Of a DNA stretch of 64,000 bases, positions 10,569-22,395 are shown piece after piece. The DNA is from Laetiporus sulphureus 93-53. Its lineage: Eukaryota > Basidiomycota > Agaricomycetes > Polyporales > Laetiporaceae. How positions within the stretch are numbered: position 1 is the first letter of the stretch; each line of letters begins with the position of its first letter. Under the pieces are notes generated by a model. It was not told where the DNA came from and did no database searches. It saw only the letters and a list, made by a program, of their open reading frames with translations. The stretch covers positions 1 to 64,000 of the forward strand of contig NW_024468550.1 of assembly GCF_001632365.1 (NCBI RefSeq). Reading direction: 5' to 3'. The position numbers and the translations under genes are program-made.

Positions 10569-11803
10569 ATGTGTTCCCTGTACAATCTCGAAGGTGGCCG
10601 CTGCATGTTGACACCTCGGGTGAATATTTTTGGCTGGGCCGAGTGGTGGTCGTGTTTCCCTCTTACATGTAGTTCGTAGTGTAGTTTGTAAGTGTACAGT
10701 CTAGCATCAAATACGGACATGTTTGGTGAGATGGCGTTTGGAGCAGTTTTGGAATGGTTTCTGTAGTAGCGTGCACATGAGTTTCTGATCTCACATTTGA
10801 TGAGGGCTTCTGAGTCGATTAGCAGACATTTCGCTGCAATTTCTTGCTGGTGGTTTCTGTCCTGCGTCAAGCATCAAAAGAATGAAGACGGTTACGATTC
10901 TCAGAGCGTACAAATTGAAAGCGAGGCTTGTAGGGTACGTGACGAGAGGTGACGAGATACTATCTGATGAAACTTTTTGCCTTTTGAGTTCCTATGGCCT
11001 GTAAAATCCTCAAATTGACTCTCGAGCTATTGAAATGTATAGCTATACTCCTAATGTATGTTCTCAATTTTTCATGCTGCAGTGTTCATGATACCGGAAG
11101 GCAACAAGGACTGCAACAGCAATGCAACCATTCTCCGAGGTGATGTCACGCAATCAGTCACTTTGCCGGCATGCCGTATTTCGCATTCCGCCCGGCATGC
11201 TGATCCGACGAGACGAGTCTGAATTGTGGCGCGCGAGCGTCGGCAACAGCGCTGCCGCAAGATGGCGTCTGGCGGAGTTCAGATCCGGCGATCCTCTTTG
11301 GCTGTTCTCTTCTCGGAAAATTTAGGATATCTTTTTTGACCTTATATCAAACTAATATTAACTCATCAAAGGTATCGGATATGAACTGTAGTGAGCCGAA
11401 CTGCAGTTATCTCGCATTTTGAGTATGCAGGCCATGATCTGCCTGTTAATTGTCCATTCTTTGACTGAAGAACACAGAACTCAGTAGACATAGTCATTAT
11501 GGTTACAGTCATATACAGTGAATGTCGAAGGAATAGTATATTCCTGATGATTTCATATGATTGTCACAGTGATGAGACGTGTAGGAATGTCATGGAGATC
11601 ATTGAACACCATAGAAACTGATGGTAACTGTAGAAGGCAGTAGTTTCTAGAACAATCTAGCGCAGTCTTAGACCTGTTCCGGAACACTAAGGAACGGTTT
11701 CATCTGTTGCTATAATTAGAAGACCAATCATATATTCTGTAGGAATTGTACAATGAGGACCATTATTAATCCCATTGGACAGTACATGTAGCCACAGGTC
11801 ATG
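10569..11803. other. Intergenic, A/T-rich, repeat-like
   Basis: No gene seen. From about 11330 composition shifts to A/T-rich with many short repeats and palindromes, e.g. AGGAATA/TATTCCT with a 3-nt loop (11529-11545) and GTTCCGGAAC near 11670. It is probably decayed transposon sequence adjoining the LTR-like unit that starts at 11804. Confidence 0.45.
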
Positions 11804-12026
11804 TGTTAGATACTGTCATATTACTCATCTATGTAAGTATTCAGTGGCTGTAGATACCAGAGGTCTCAGACCAGTACACAGGGTCCTATCCCAGATGTAT
11901 ATATACCAGGTAGCTACAGCGCAATAGAACAAGAACCATGTTGAAGTTGCACTAGCTGGGTAAAGAAGATAAGACTCTGAAAGAGACTTCTTAGAGCAGC
12001 GGGGCTCATAACCTGTTGGACTAACA
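11804..12026 (+). mobile_element. LTR-like unit, probably from a Copia-type retrotransposon
   Basis: The 223-bp unit begins TGTTAG and ends CTAACA, the 5'-TG…CA-3' terminal inverted repeat expected of an LTR. A TATATATA box lies at 11898-11905 in the right place for U3/R. It is followed at once by GGTTATGAGCC, which looks like the initiator-tRNA-Met (half-molecule) primer-binding site used by Copia elements. No gag/pol coding sequence follows and no second LTR was found in the window, so this would be a truncated remnant. The assignment rests on these end signals only. Confidence 0.5.
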
Positions 12027-12076
12027 GGTTATGAGCCTCACTGCTCTAAGAAGTCTCTTATCTCCTCTACCCAGCT
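11954..12076. repeat. Long fold-back (inverted repeat) spanning LTR end and primer site
   Basis: Arm 1 (11954-12017) and arm 2 (12023-12076) are reverse complements around the loop GGACT. The inner 15 bp are perfect; after two mismatches near AGCGGGG/CCTCACT, 18 more bases pair, and the outer AGCTGGGTA/TACCCAGCT close the stem, with about 10 extra bases in arm 1. Arm 2 contains the putative primer-binding site. Confidence 0.85.
12027..12037 (+). promoter_or_regulatory. Putative tRNA-Met primer-binding site
   Basis: GGTTATGAGCC directly after the CTAACA LTR end. The motif is complementary to the internal part of initiator tRNA-Met, as used by Copia-type elements. Confidence 0.4.
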
Positions 12077-13766
12077 TTTTATGGGGTGAGGAAAGCTCTG
12101 GAGAATGTGAATTGGTTACTGTCGCAGTTGCACAGTACGAGATCCGATCGATCATCGACGCGTTTCGGAGCTGAAAATGCTTATGTAACTGCGAAAGTGC
12201 ATCTTACAGTGTCAGCCTGTCAGGTGGATTTATGAAACAGAGTATGTGGTAAATACTGTCCACTCTCAGTCTGCACGATGGTACTCGACGGGCCTTATCA
12301 ATGCTGGTGACGAATTTCTCAAGCACAAGGTTCAAATGTTATCCTCAACTGCTTCCCCATATGAAGCTCAATTTGAATTTGCCCTTCTTCAAGGGCTCCT
12401 AAACACCGCTCGTGTTTGCGATAGGGATACTGTGACCTGTCGCTGCGGCGCTGAAGAGCGGTTAACTCTCTGGTTACGTAAAGGATGTCCCTGGAGGATG
12501 GTGAACTCTCTCGGCGGAGGAAACGGCGTGGTGCCTCACTACTCTGGCACGACGCTGGATGCGCAGGTACGTTATGCCGCTGGTACCAGGGAACTTCTCG
12601 AAAACTGCTTGATTGGTAGGCCGAAAGACCGAGTCCCAGCACGTCATTGTCGGCCTCGGAAAGTACGAAACAAAGGCATACGGTCAACGCTGAGTATCTA
12701 CGGCCAAGGCGACCAGGGGAGTTAGTCATTGCGCAATCGATACCACCTGTGACGACCTGTCTTGTTCGCTTCTTCTGGTATGCGGTACTTATATGGATGG
12801 TTAACAAATTGTGACCCGCTCATGTGCTCGAACCATTGATGTCGACAGACGCACCGGCGTTGGTTTGATGATGTCCGAGACAGCGTGAGGTATGACTCTC
12901 ACTACTATCATGCCGCTACTCAAGATAGTGCATCGCACACTCTACAGTGGGACCCGGGTGGCCAGCTTAGCCGGAACATCCGTTGTCCACACGATGGTCA
13001 AGGCTCGTACGGATGTGATAGCGGTCACTTGGATAACGCCAATATGTACAGAATCAATGTTTATCACTACCGTGGGATATGTGAGGGGACCTACATATTC
13101 TCGCACGATTTTATGTGACAAGAAAGTCAGGCATCCCAAGAAAGACGACTCGAAAGATGTTCAAGCTCCAAGTTACTGATTGAATGAATCCACGATTGCC
13201 CAAGCACGGCTTCTACAGCACTAATGGCCTCATAGGGTCACCATATTCCAGCTCCTTATCCACCAGTCAACGTCTTCGAACCTTGTCAAGTTGTAGCTCT
13301 GGGCCGCCGGACTAATATAGGACAGACACACGAACCGGTCCAGATGCAGCCTATAGAGAATCGCGTCAGCGTTGGCTTCGAGCGAAGATAATAGGAAAGC
13401 GAGCACACGCGCGAGGATCGTACAGTAATTCGCACACGCGTGTCACGATGGAATGGAATGACCCTCCTTTTTTGTTACCTCGAATGCTTCTCTGCTGCCA
13501 ACTGCTGACCTCAAGATGCAGAGCAGATAACAAACCCCAAGACATTGCTCACCGAACGTAGGCTTGGACGTCATGTTCTCTGAAGAAACGGAAACCGATA
13601 GAAACAGGATGATCGCACAGCGAACATAGGTATGACGGAATCGGAAAGTGGCTAGACGGAAATCAAAGCATGATGTCCTCTGCCATCCAGAAGTGATTTC
13701 GCAAGGAAGCATCCGTGATGAGGTGATAACCAGCTCCGAGCATATTGACGCCGATATGCTACGCAA
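12077..13766. other. No confident gene
   Basis: Two plus-strand frames (12246-12725, 159 codons; 12892-13179, 95 codons) have no recognisable domain and unlikely composition. This is probably non-coding sequence between the retroelement remnant and the methyltransferase. Confidence 0.45.
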
Positions 13767-13773
13767 TATATAA
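13767..13773 (+). promoter_or_regulatory. TATA box of O-methyltransferase gene
   Basis: TATATAA is only 24 bp before the first ATG (13798). With usual TATA-to-start-site spacing transcription would begin near or after that ATG, so translation may start at the next in-frame ATGs (13813 or 13822). Confidence 0.5.
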
Positions 13774-13797
13774 GGGAGGTGGAGGGAGGTGGCATTT

Positions 13798-15459
13798 ATG
13801 TGCTCTTCCTCCATGGCTCTTATGGCCAGCGCTCCGTCAGTGCAGAAGGCGAAGCAATTGCGGTCCCTTGTGCGGCTCCTTGCCAATACAGCAGAGGTGG
13901 TCATCAAGGAATGGGAGATTGAGGAACAGACCCCTCCAGCAGAACGATCACATCTGCCGTCGCCTACGTTGTTTGAGGCGCGCCGCACTTTCATCGGGGC
14001 ATATGGCATGGGCATCGACCTTGTACACGATCCCGTCGTCCGGATGACCGAAGTGATAAACTCCTACTTCAATTCGCGAGCTTTGCGTATTGCTGCAGAA
14101 TCACGGATCGCCGATGTCCTGGACGGCGCCGATCCGGAAGAAGGCATCTCAATCCAAGATATCAGTCGACAGGTTGGTATCGATGCGCAGAGTCTAGGTA
14201 TGTTTTCTGCTCGTGTAAACCTTCATGCTTCTGATTGAAGAGGAAGGGCGCGTCCTACGCTGTCTTTGCACCATCCACATCTTCGCCGAGGTGAAGGATA
14301 ACTATTATGTGAACAATGCAGCCAGCCAACGTCTTGTCCGCAACGAGCCCTTGAGGTGCTGGTTGTTGATGCAGTGAGCCTCATAATTTTGCTGTCTCCC
14401 GATCTGTCTCGCTAAGATTTCTCGTGACCAGGTGCACGGAGGTATATACGGCCTCGGATAAATTGCCAACAGTCCTATACGGTTCGTTCGACAAGCCTTC
14501 ACGAAAATCCGCTTTCCAGGAGGCCTATGCGACAGATAAAGACTTCTGGGAATGGCTTGAGCAGATGGTCGAACTTCCAGACGGAGCCGTCGCCCCTCGG
14601 CCAGAGCGAGAGATATGGAGAACTGGCATATGGGAGTTTGGCGCAGGGCCTGTTTCGGCCCCTGCGGTGTGCGATGGTGAGTCTGCATTTCAACGTTTCC
14701 GATGCATTCTCAAAGGACGTCACTAGACTTTCCTTGGAAATCACTTGGATCGAGCGTGGTTGTCGACGTCGGAGCGGGTATCGGTACATTGAACCATTCC
14801 GACTCGTATTCTGCCAAATTACTGAAACAGCACTATGATGTCCTAGGTGGAATGAGCATGGAGTTAGCGAAGCGGTACCCATTGTTAAGATTTATCGTTC
14901 AAGACCGCGCAATGGTCATTCAAGAAGCTGCGGCTGTCTGGCAGAAGGAACTTCCGGAAGCGTTGTCATCAGGGTGAGCAGAACTTGTCACCCACAACTT
15001 CTTCAATGAACAACCGACGAAAGGCGCAGATGTGTATCTGCTACGCCACATACTGTATGTATACCCATCGTGCCCATTTTAAGCATACTAATCCTCAACC
15101 TACTAATCGGCGGCAGTCACGATTGGGAAGATGATGTCTGTGTCACAATTCTCTCGCTTCTTCGCAAGGCAATGGGCCTCCACTCGCGCATCCTGATAGC
15201 AGGCAATGTCATGCAAACCACAGTGGACTCCAGCTACCTGAAGTCAGCGCCGTCGCCGCTGCCAGCGAATTACGGATATGGAAATTCGTTCGCGAACATG
15301 CACGACTTGTACATGTTCACAATGGTTAAGGGAGGAGAGCGCACCGTAGAGGAGTTTAGCATACTAGCGGCGCGGTCAGGATTACAAATGACGAAGGTAT
15401 ACGAGTGTCGCGGGCTGAGCTCTATTACGGAGATGAGAAGAGATGATTATGCGGAGTAG
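13798..15459 (+). CDS. SAM-dependent O-methyltransferase (plant/fungal OMT type)
   Basis: Six or more exons; exon 1 ends at 14197. Joined frames give an N-terminal dimerisation/winged-helix part (residues ~95-160: YFNSRALRIAAESRIADVL, ISIQDISRQVGID, RVLRCLCTIHIF), then VYTASDKLPTVLY, DFPWKSLGSSVVVDVGAGIG and GGMSMELAKRYPLLRFIVQD, the SAM-binding motif I region, then ELVTHNFFNEQP, ADVYLLRHILHDWEDD with the catalytic-type His, ILSLLRKAMG, and NMHDLYMFTMVKGGERTVEE at the C-terminus. The order is that of caffeic-acid/sterigmatocystin-type OMTs of fungal secondary metabolism. The motif-I Gly loop is only restored when the GTACAT…CTAG intron (ending before GGMSM) is removed. The substrate is unknown. 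Convergent with the IDO gene. Confidence 0.85.
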
Positions 15460-15942
15460 TTTCAAGATTGTTTGAACTTGGTATCGTAGGCAATTGGTGT
15501 ATATAAGCTGAGTGTCACATGCATTTGGAAATAAAGGGCGAGGCCCCGAACCGTCTTTTGCTGCCCGAATGTCGCTTACCTGCTAAGTTGAAAGGCAGCT
15601 GGAGCCTAAATCGCTCGTATTAAACATGATTCTGAACATTTAGTAGATACAAGTAAAGCAAGTAAAGGTGTGTATTGGGGTGGGGGGGTTTGCATGGGGC
15701 TGCAAGGCCACTATGCTGTGTGCCAGTGCGTTCGGTGTGCAGATTGAAAAGATAGCACTAAATGTCGAACAGAGCGGCGTCCAGGCGAGACTGTCAATCC
15801 AAATGCCTTACTGAGGTCCGGAGAGTCAATGAATTACGACAGTCCACTACAAATTATATGATGAACATATCCAAGTGCTATGGTTATTAGAGCAGTTCTA
15901 ACTTAGTTTGAGTCTATAAAGTGATCTTGTGCAGCTTGCATA
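15460..15942. other. Convergent 3' regions of OMT and IDO genes
   Basis: 483 bp, A/T-rich 3' sequence of two converging genes, with a G-run GGGGTGGGGGGG near 15680. No coding sequence seen. Confidence 0.5.
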
Positions 15943-17312
15943 CTACAGCAGCGCGCGGTGAGTCGCATCCCTTCCCGCCTTTAACAAATTCGACACCTCG
16001 CTCCCACCCGTCCCTCGAGCAACGCGAAATGTGCGCTGCGGTGGGCCGCCTGCTTGCCCTCTGATGTCGTTCGCACGCGTTGCATGCGCCTGGGTGACGA
16101 TATATCTGGTTACGATGCGTATGTGGAGGTCTCGAAGCCGCTTGAGCGCCATCACCGCAGCGTTGTACGGCACGACCAGCTCGGGGCTCCTCTGAGCTGC
16201 CTCGCGCACCGACGGAATCGTCTTGAGGTAGTCTTGATGTGGGCCCGGCATGAACCTCCGCATCCGCTCCATAAATTCTCGGTCGGCACGAAGGTTCGCC
16301 GGGGAGGGAGCGGGCGTGCGGTCCGTGTCCTCGAGCTTGTGGTCCACGTCGAGGAAGATGTCGAGCGCATGCATGACGGAGCTCTGGCCTGCGGAAGGTC
16401 CGCCGAGGTCCGCGTTGGCTGTGGCGGGTACCCCGTCTAGCACCCACTCATGATGAATGGGACCTCGTGAGCTTGAGCCCGACCACCATGGGCGGACAGC
16501 AGAGAAGAATGTGTGCGGGTCGATTAGGGCGCGCAGTGAACGGAAAATATCGGATAGTTCGTCGATAACGTTCGCTAGGCGCATGAGACCGTTCCCGACG
16601 AGGCCGATCGCGTATAAGTTCATGTTGAAGAAATCGCAGGATATGTTGTTTGTGAAATCCTCGATGACATGGAGCACCTCGACGCCCCTCAGCTCGATGG
16701 CCGCAGAGCCGAGATAAAAATTCTGCTCAGCGTCCGTGCCGGAGAAAGTGTGCTCTACACGTATATTATCCGCCGAGAGCGGCTGCTGTGGGTCGGAGAG
16801 TTGTCAGTTCCACAGCACTGTGTCTGCGAAGGTGAGTGCAGGCGCCATCCGAAGGTGACGCGAGATCTCGACGAGAGGCACTGAGATGGATTTTGGGATA
16901 AGGATAGCATGGTCGGAAGGTGCACGTGAATGTGCGTAGAAATGCGTGATGCTTGCGAGAACCATGTGCGCCCTCTGTAGCAGGCGAATATCATCCGCTA
17001 GTTCATCGACACTGATTATAGGCCACTGCAGCAGAATTCAGTTGGTGAAAATATGTATATATGAATCAATACACTCACTGCCGAGACAGCATCTCTCCAG
17101 GATGCTCCAACAGTTCGTCTGAAGGTGCCATCCTCGCTTGGGTCATCATTGAGGGCGAGTGCTTGGCTGGCCATCTGGGAAAATGCCTCCCAGAGTGCGA
17201 AACGTTGAGGGAGCCTGGGGAGAGGTTTTGGAGGGAAAAAGCCACTGAATGGGTCGATATCGAAACCCGTGAGGTTCGGTTGGTGTTCTTCAAGTTCGTC
17301 CACGCATTCCAT
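15943..17312 (-). CDS. Indoleamine 2,3-dioxygenase, interrupted by an in-frame TGA
   Basis: Two exons (17312-17079 and 17025-15943; 53-nt intron), 438 codons in one consistent frame. IDO opens tryptophan's indole ring with O2, the first step of the kynurenine route. Seen: FFPPKPLPRLP near the N-terminus, HTFSGTDAEQNFYLGSAAIE, FFSAVRPWWSGSSSRGPIHH (equivalents of human Phe226, Phe227 and Arg231 at about 251, 252 and 256), GGPSAGQSS, MRRFMPGPHQDYLKTIPSVR, RDLHIRIVTRYI with the proximal haem His at ~379, and GTGGSEVSNLLK. Length is normal. The anomaly is codon 152: TGA at 16806-16804 where the family has Trp (VLWN-W), a single TGG>TGA change. Reading continues intact for 286 codons after it. As written the product would stop after 151 residues, without haem ligand; it may be a recent null allele or an assembly error. 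Confidence 0.85.
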
Positions 17313-18641
17313 GGCAAAAAAGATGTCGGCTCGAAGTATGTCTGTCGCTATGAGTGAGCAGGAAGTGATTGCAAGAACTGAAGTGAGCTGCGCACCCTTT
17401 CGAGGACGATTGCATGCTTTTTATAATGGCGATTCTTTTCAAGTATCTTGGCGCCGGTATACGATCTAGGATCGAATAAGATCGACTTCGCTGTATGAAG
17501 AAGATCAAGACCGTCAGCAGAAGCAGTATAGGCGCACTTAGTAACCGTTACCGTATGAAGTCGGACCGAGCACACAGCACGAGCGACCATAAGTAATTCG
17601 GCGCCGACATAACGGTAGACGTCACCCTTATGCGCACGCTGGGTGTTGCGCCAAATATTTGTATCCATTCAAATTTCATTGTAAGGTCCGGCGTGAGAGT
17701 CATTGGCTTCCAATACAGTAGCACATGTTTGTCAGTATTGACTTGGCTCTCGACGTCCGCTGCCAGCTTTGAAGAAGGATTATTCATCAAACGGGAACGC
17801 AATGTCATACAGGGACAATGGACCTTGAGAGCATAGTCACAACGTGGTTTCCGCAGCCAGCCAAGAAACTGATGCCTCCTTGTCAGCAAACTTGAAGAGG
17901 AAATTTATGCTACAGCGACGCGGATCTAAAGAAACGTCACTCATTGCACGGGGCGCCTTTAGCAGGCTTGTCGCAAGTTGTGATGACTCCAGGCAATCCA
18001 GTGCACTTTGAACTGCAAGCATATATGGCCTGATCAGTATGAGAATGAAACAGAGATGAGGATCGCGACTCTTGTGGGCCCACCACTTTCCAGGTGTCAG
18101 ACTTCGTTCTGATAACACTCTTGCCGGCGTGCACATCGGCAACATAGCAATCTCCAGAAGCTCGATATCATGGTCAGAACTCGAAGAAGATCCTGAAAAT
18201 CCTGTTACGGAGCAATGCGACCGGGCGAGCTCGCCAAGCCAGAGTCGATAATGTGGACATCGCTCGTGCTCCTAATAGTAAACTGCCGTAAGAACGCGCA
18301 AGTACAAGGCGAGACAACGACGGAGACGATCAACTGCTTTCAAAGAGATGTCGAGTATATATACCATATGCGCATCTGAATGCCTGGAAAAATGTTCGCT
18401 GCCACTGTTTGAGGAGGTTCTATTGACGTTTGAATGTCCCACAGCGACTAGCTCCACTTCAAGCCAGCGGTACGTCACTCTATGCGCATTGCACATGATG
18501 TATTGATGCGTTGACACTGGAAGTTCCCGCGGTCAAGCGCTCAAATAAGAGCGGCCGTTTCAGCGTCCGCGTGTACATGTACGAGCATGTACGAGTCCTA
18601 GAACCTGCGATCGCAGCTCGTTCCTCACGACCGCCTCCCTG
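17313..18641. other. No confident gene
   Basis: 1.3 kb between divergently oriented IDO and fungalysin genes. Minus-strand frames at 17548-17889 and 17837-18145 overlap out of frame and contain faintly protein-like pieces but no family I recognise. They could be an old pseudogene; otherwise this is promoter and spacer. Confidence 0.4.
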
Positions 18642-21496
18642 ATGGTCAGCGTCATCGCCGCAGTCGCGATGTATCGTCTCATCCTCGCAGCACTCGCAGC
18701 GTTGGGGCTCAAGGCAGAAAGCACGAGCCCTGCCGAGCCCAGCTTTCAATTGCTCCATCGCAAGACACTCGGCTTCGGGCCACTTCTTTCCCATGCAGCG
18801 TATCACACGGAATCGTTTCACCCTTCGAGCAGCATCTCCGAGTCTGCCAACGAACCATTCGCCGTCGCCGAACGGTTTGTTCGCGAGCTGACCAGAGACG
18901 CTGACCCCCTCACTTCCTTCTTCATCCGCAATGACTCTTACACCGATAGGACTACCGACATCACACACGTCTATGTCTCCCAGCATGTCGATGGCAGCGA
19001 GATTCTCAACGGTCATATCAGTGTCAACGTTAAGGATGGCATAATCCTATCCTACAGCGACTCAGTAGGTCCACAAAGTGTTCTGGCCACATATTTGTGC
19101 TCAATCCTGCGCAGATCTTCCGCGGATACCTCCAGGAATCATTTCTGATGACGTTCGTGGAGCGTGCACCCGACGTGCACTCTGAGCACTGCACCAACCT
19201 ATTGGCTGCGCTCAAGCGGAACGAGGAACGCTTCCAAATCCAGAACGGCCAGTTTTCCTTACGAAGCACCGACTTCCCTTTGAGTGAGACTCTCGCGTCT
19301 CAGCGCCGTCTATATGAGTGGAACTGTGCTCATGTGGACACACCGTTCCTCATGGCAGAGAAACCTGCCTTTGCAGCGCAGCAGGACAGGGAATGGCGCG
19401 AGCCTGAGCCTGCACTCTTGCAATTCATGATCGCTGTGACATCTAATGACACGCTCGCACAACAGCTCATTGATGACCCCGGTGCGCATCTGAGGAGCAT
19501 GGCAACAGCCTGGGAGAGACACCGCGTCAATGGTCATTACTTCCCTGTGGCGATTGTCGACAATGTGCCCGATGCCGTAAAACCGGTGAGAGCGAAGCTC
19601 GCATATATGCAGGTCCCGAGGAGTGGCTCTACGGTGCTTGAGCTTGTCTGGCAGGTGAGTATATGCGCATCCACCTGTGCCATATGCTTATGAATGTTGA
19701 CTAGTTTGAAGTTGAAATGCAACACAACTGGTATGAAGCCACGGTATCCGCGGACCTGCCCCATCGCATAATTTCAGTCGCTGATTGGGTCTCCGACTCT
19801 CCGATACCACTCGCACCCGTATCTAAGAGGCACGCCAGCTACAACGTCTTCAAATGGGGCATAAACGATCCGTCTCTCGGGAAGCGCACGATGGAGAAGG
19901 AGCATTTTGACAGGGCCGCGAGCCCGATGGGATGGCACTCGCTTCCGTACGCGAATGATCCGATATCTGTTCGTGACCACGTCCATTCAGGCCCTCATGG
20001 CGAGAAGTGGCGGAATACGACGACGACGTGGGGAAACAACGTCTTTGCACATGAGAAATGGGACAGGCAGAGGGCGGACTGGGAAAGTAGCTACCGCCCG
20101 GATGCCGGCAAGTCGCTTGTGTTTGATTGGGTTTACAATCCGCGCCCGACGGAGCGCAAAGACTTGCTTGACGAAGCGAGGCGCTTGGTGAATGTGTCGG
20201 TGACGCAGCTGTTCTATACGAGCAACATGGTGCATGACTTGTACTACCGGTACGGATTTGATGAGGCTGCGGGAAACTTCCAACAGTACAACTTTGGTAA
20301 TGGCGGGCAGGAGAACGACGCGATAATCGCAAACGCGCAGGACAGTACGACCTACAACAATGGTGAGCTCAGAATGATTGATGTTTACGATGTCCTCTCC
20401 TTGTTGAGTGAATCTTCCTTGTTCAGCGCAATTCTGGACTCCTCCCGATGGCCAGAACGGAAGATGCGACATGTACCTGTTCAGCACGGCAAACCCATAT
20501 CGCGACGCAGCGCTGGACGCTGGGCTTGTCATCCACGAGTTGACCCATGGGCTGAGCACGCGTCTAACAGGGGGACCAGGCAAGTCGGACTGCTTGGCGT
20601 ACAGCGAGTCGAAGGGCATGGGCGAGGGTTGGGGCGGTACGTAAAAGATGCCATCATGCATTTGTCGATACTTGACGTGGGAACCCTCGCAGACTTTTTG
20701 GCCACTACGATTAGGAGCACTCGCGAATACTCGGACTACCCTATAGGCGCATGGGCTCAGAATCGAACTTATGGAATGCGGGACTACCCATACTCCATTG
20801 TGAGCTGATTGATTGACTTGCGTGAGTCAATCGCTTACCGTGTGTTCATGCCCGACATGTTGGCATCGCAGGATAAGGATGTCAACCCTTTGACATATGA
20901 GTCCGTTGATGTGGCGTGGGGAGCGCACGCCATCGGCGAGGTCTGGGCGGAAATGCTGTGGGTAGTGTCCAACCGCTTGATCAAGAAACACGGCTTCGCC
21001 GACTCGCTCTTCCCGCCAGAGCCGCTGATTGATGGTATAGTGCCAGAAGGCGACTTCTATCGTACTCTGCCGTCTACGGAAAACGGAGTGCGAAGACCGC
21101 CGATTCCGAAGCATGGTAACTCGCTCATGGTGCAGTAAGTAGCCTCCGGTATCGCTCTGGAGCAACATTGACGAGCTGACGAGAAATGTCGGACGTACAG
21201 GCTCGTGCTCAACGCTATGAAACTCCAGCCTTGTCGCCCGACCTTCTTTCAGGCGCGTGACGCGATCATACAGGCGGACGCGATCTTGACAGGCGAAGAG
21301 AACTACTGCGATATTTGGGCGGGCTTTGCGGAGTGTGGACTGGGTCCGAATGCTAAGGTCGAGGGAGAGACGCCGTGGGGTGGAGGTGATAGGACGGATG
21401 TGAGTGGCTAATTAACGTCTTCTGCGCCAAGATAGCTGAGCGTTAGTGGCATAGGACTTCACTGTGCCTGCAAGGTGCAAGTCGATTGGCATCTGA
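18642..21496 (+). CDS. Fungalysin metalloprotease (MEROPS M36), secreted
   Basis: Multi-exon gene. The signal peptide begins at Met 18642 or 18669 ([18 protein letters not shown]). The propeptide (FTP/PepSY-like) includes [20 protein letters not shown], which in this family inhibits the zymogen. The catalytic part contains [74 protein letters not shown] with the zinc site HExx[14 protein letters not shown] with the third ligand Glu, [43 protein letters not shown] and [11 protein letters not shown]. The last exon follows a GTGAGT donor at ~21399 and encodes [13 protein letters not shown] ending at 21496; without it the protein would stop early. One intron (20801-20872) contains an 8-bp hairpin GATTGACT/AGTCAATC. 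All motifs are present, so an active extracellular endoprotease is expected. Confidence 0.9.
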
Positions 21497-22395
21497 ACCG
21501 ATTCCGAACAGTTGGAAGATGGACATTTGCAGGAAGGAAGACTCGTGTATCTCTGCAACTAGATTATCTCACTTTGCTTCTGTATGATTAGTTCTGGGTA
21601 CAGTGTGACACATTAGTGTAAAGTATGCATTTATACCCATGGGACTCCCACCGCGGACATCGACAGTGTAAAAGGGACGAAAGAGATGGTGCTCGAGTTT
21701 ATCAGGCAGATTTCTGAGCACAAGGTTTCAGCTCACAAACGGGACAGTCAATGCGTCTTCGTCTCCTGCTCAGGCTGCATTTGCATCGTGATTGAGAGGG
21801 TTGTAAGAGGGAGAAGATATGGAGGGGCGGGTCGGAACGGCTTCGGCAGGAAATGACCGTCCCCTGTGCGAGGTTCTGCTCCCCAGGCCTTCAAAGATAT
21901 TCGTTTCTCGGAGTAGATAATTAGACTCTGCTGCGCACTTCCGTACAGTTTTGCTCTGGAGGCTTGAGCTTGATGTATTGATGGATCATGCAGCTAGAAC
22001 CATCTTCCATGCTTGATGTTGAATGTGGGACACTGCACAGTCTCAATCACTAATCGCCCCGATCATTTATTATCTAGCCCCCCGTAAGTCTAGATCTCCA
22101 AAATTGTATTCGCACTGAGATAACATAGCTGAACCTGGACGGCGCGTGTTCCTCTACATTTTGCTTAATCCCCTCTCTTTGGCTTTCTTATATCGACCAG
22201 ATCTTTCATCTTAGAGGTACAAGTTGTTGACGACGGTCAGCTGACGACTTCCACGATTGTTTCTGCCGCTGCCAACCCATCTCGCCGTGGCTTTCTAGTT
22301 TCGCATTGTTCGTTTGACCCGGAGCTATCATCGGAGCAGGGGATAACAAGATATAATATTGCTTGACTGTGCTGTCTGCATTCCTGCTTGAAACA
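21497..22395. other. Intergenic: fungalysin 3' side and PPR-gene promoter
   Basis: 900 bp, no coding sequence seen. The part before 22396 is rich in pyrimidine tracts, as often found upstream of fungal start sites. Confidence 0.45.

Noticed and set aside
12246..12725. 159-codon plus frame and a longer antisense frame in the gap before the OMT
   Set aside because: No domain, both strands open, composition unlike a protein.
13443..14015. 190-codon minus-strand frame over the OMT start
   Set aside because: Antisense to the recognised methyltransferase; no motif.
14640..14860. Apparent frame breaks in the OMT SAM-binding region
   Set aside because: Two canonical introns (GTGAGT…CTAG and GTACAT…CTAG) restore DFPWKSLG and the Gly-rich motif.
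18480..19016. 178-codon minus-strand frame opposite the fungalysin N-terminus
   Set aside because: Antisense shadow of a clearly spliced, conserved gene; Cys/Gly/Arg composition and no domain.
21399..21414. Stop codon soon after the WGGG segment of fungalysin
   Set aside because: Lies in an intron (GTGAGT…CATAG); the last exon gives the usual DFTVPARC ending.
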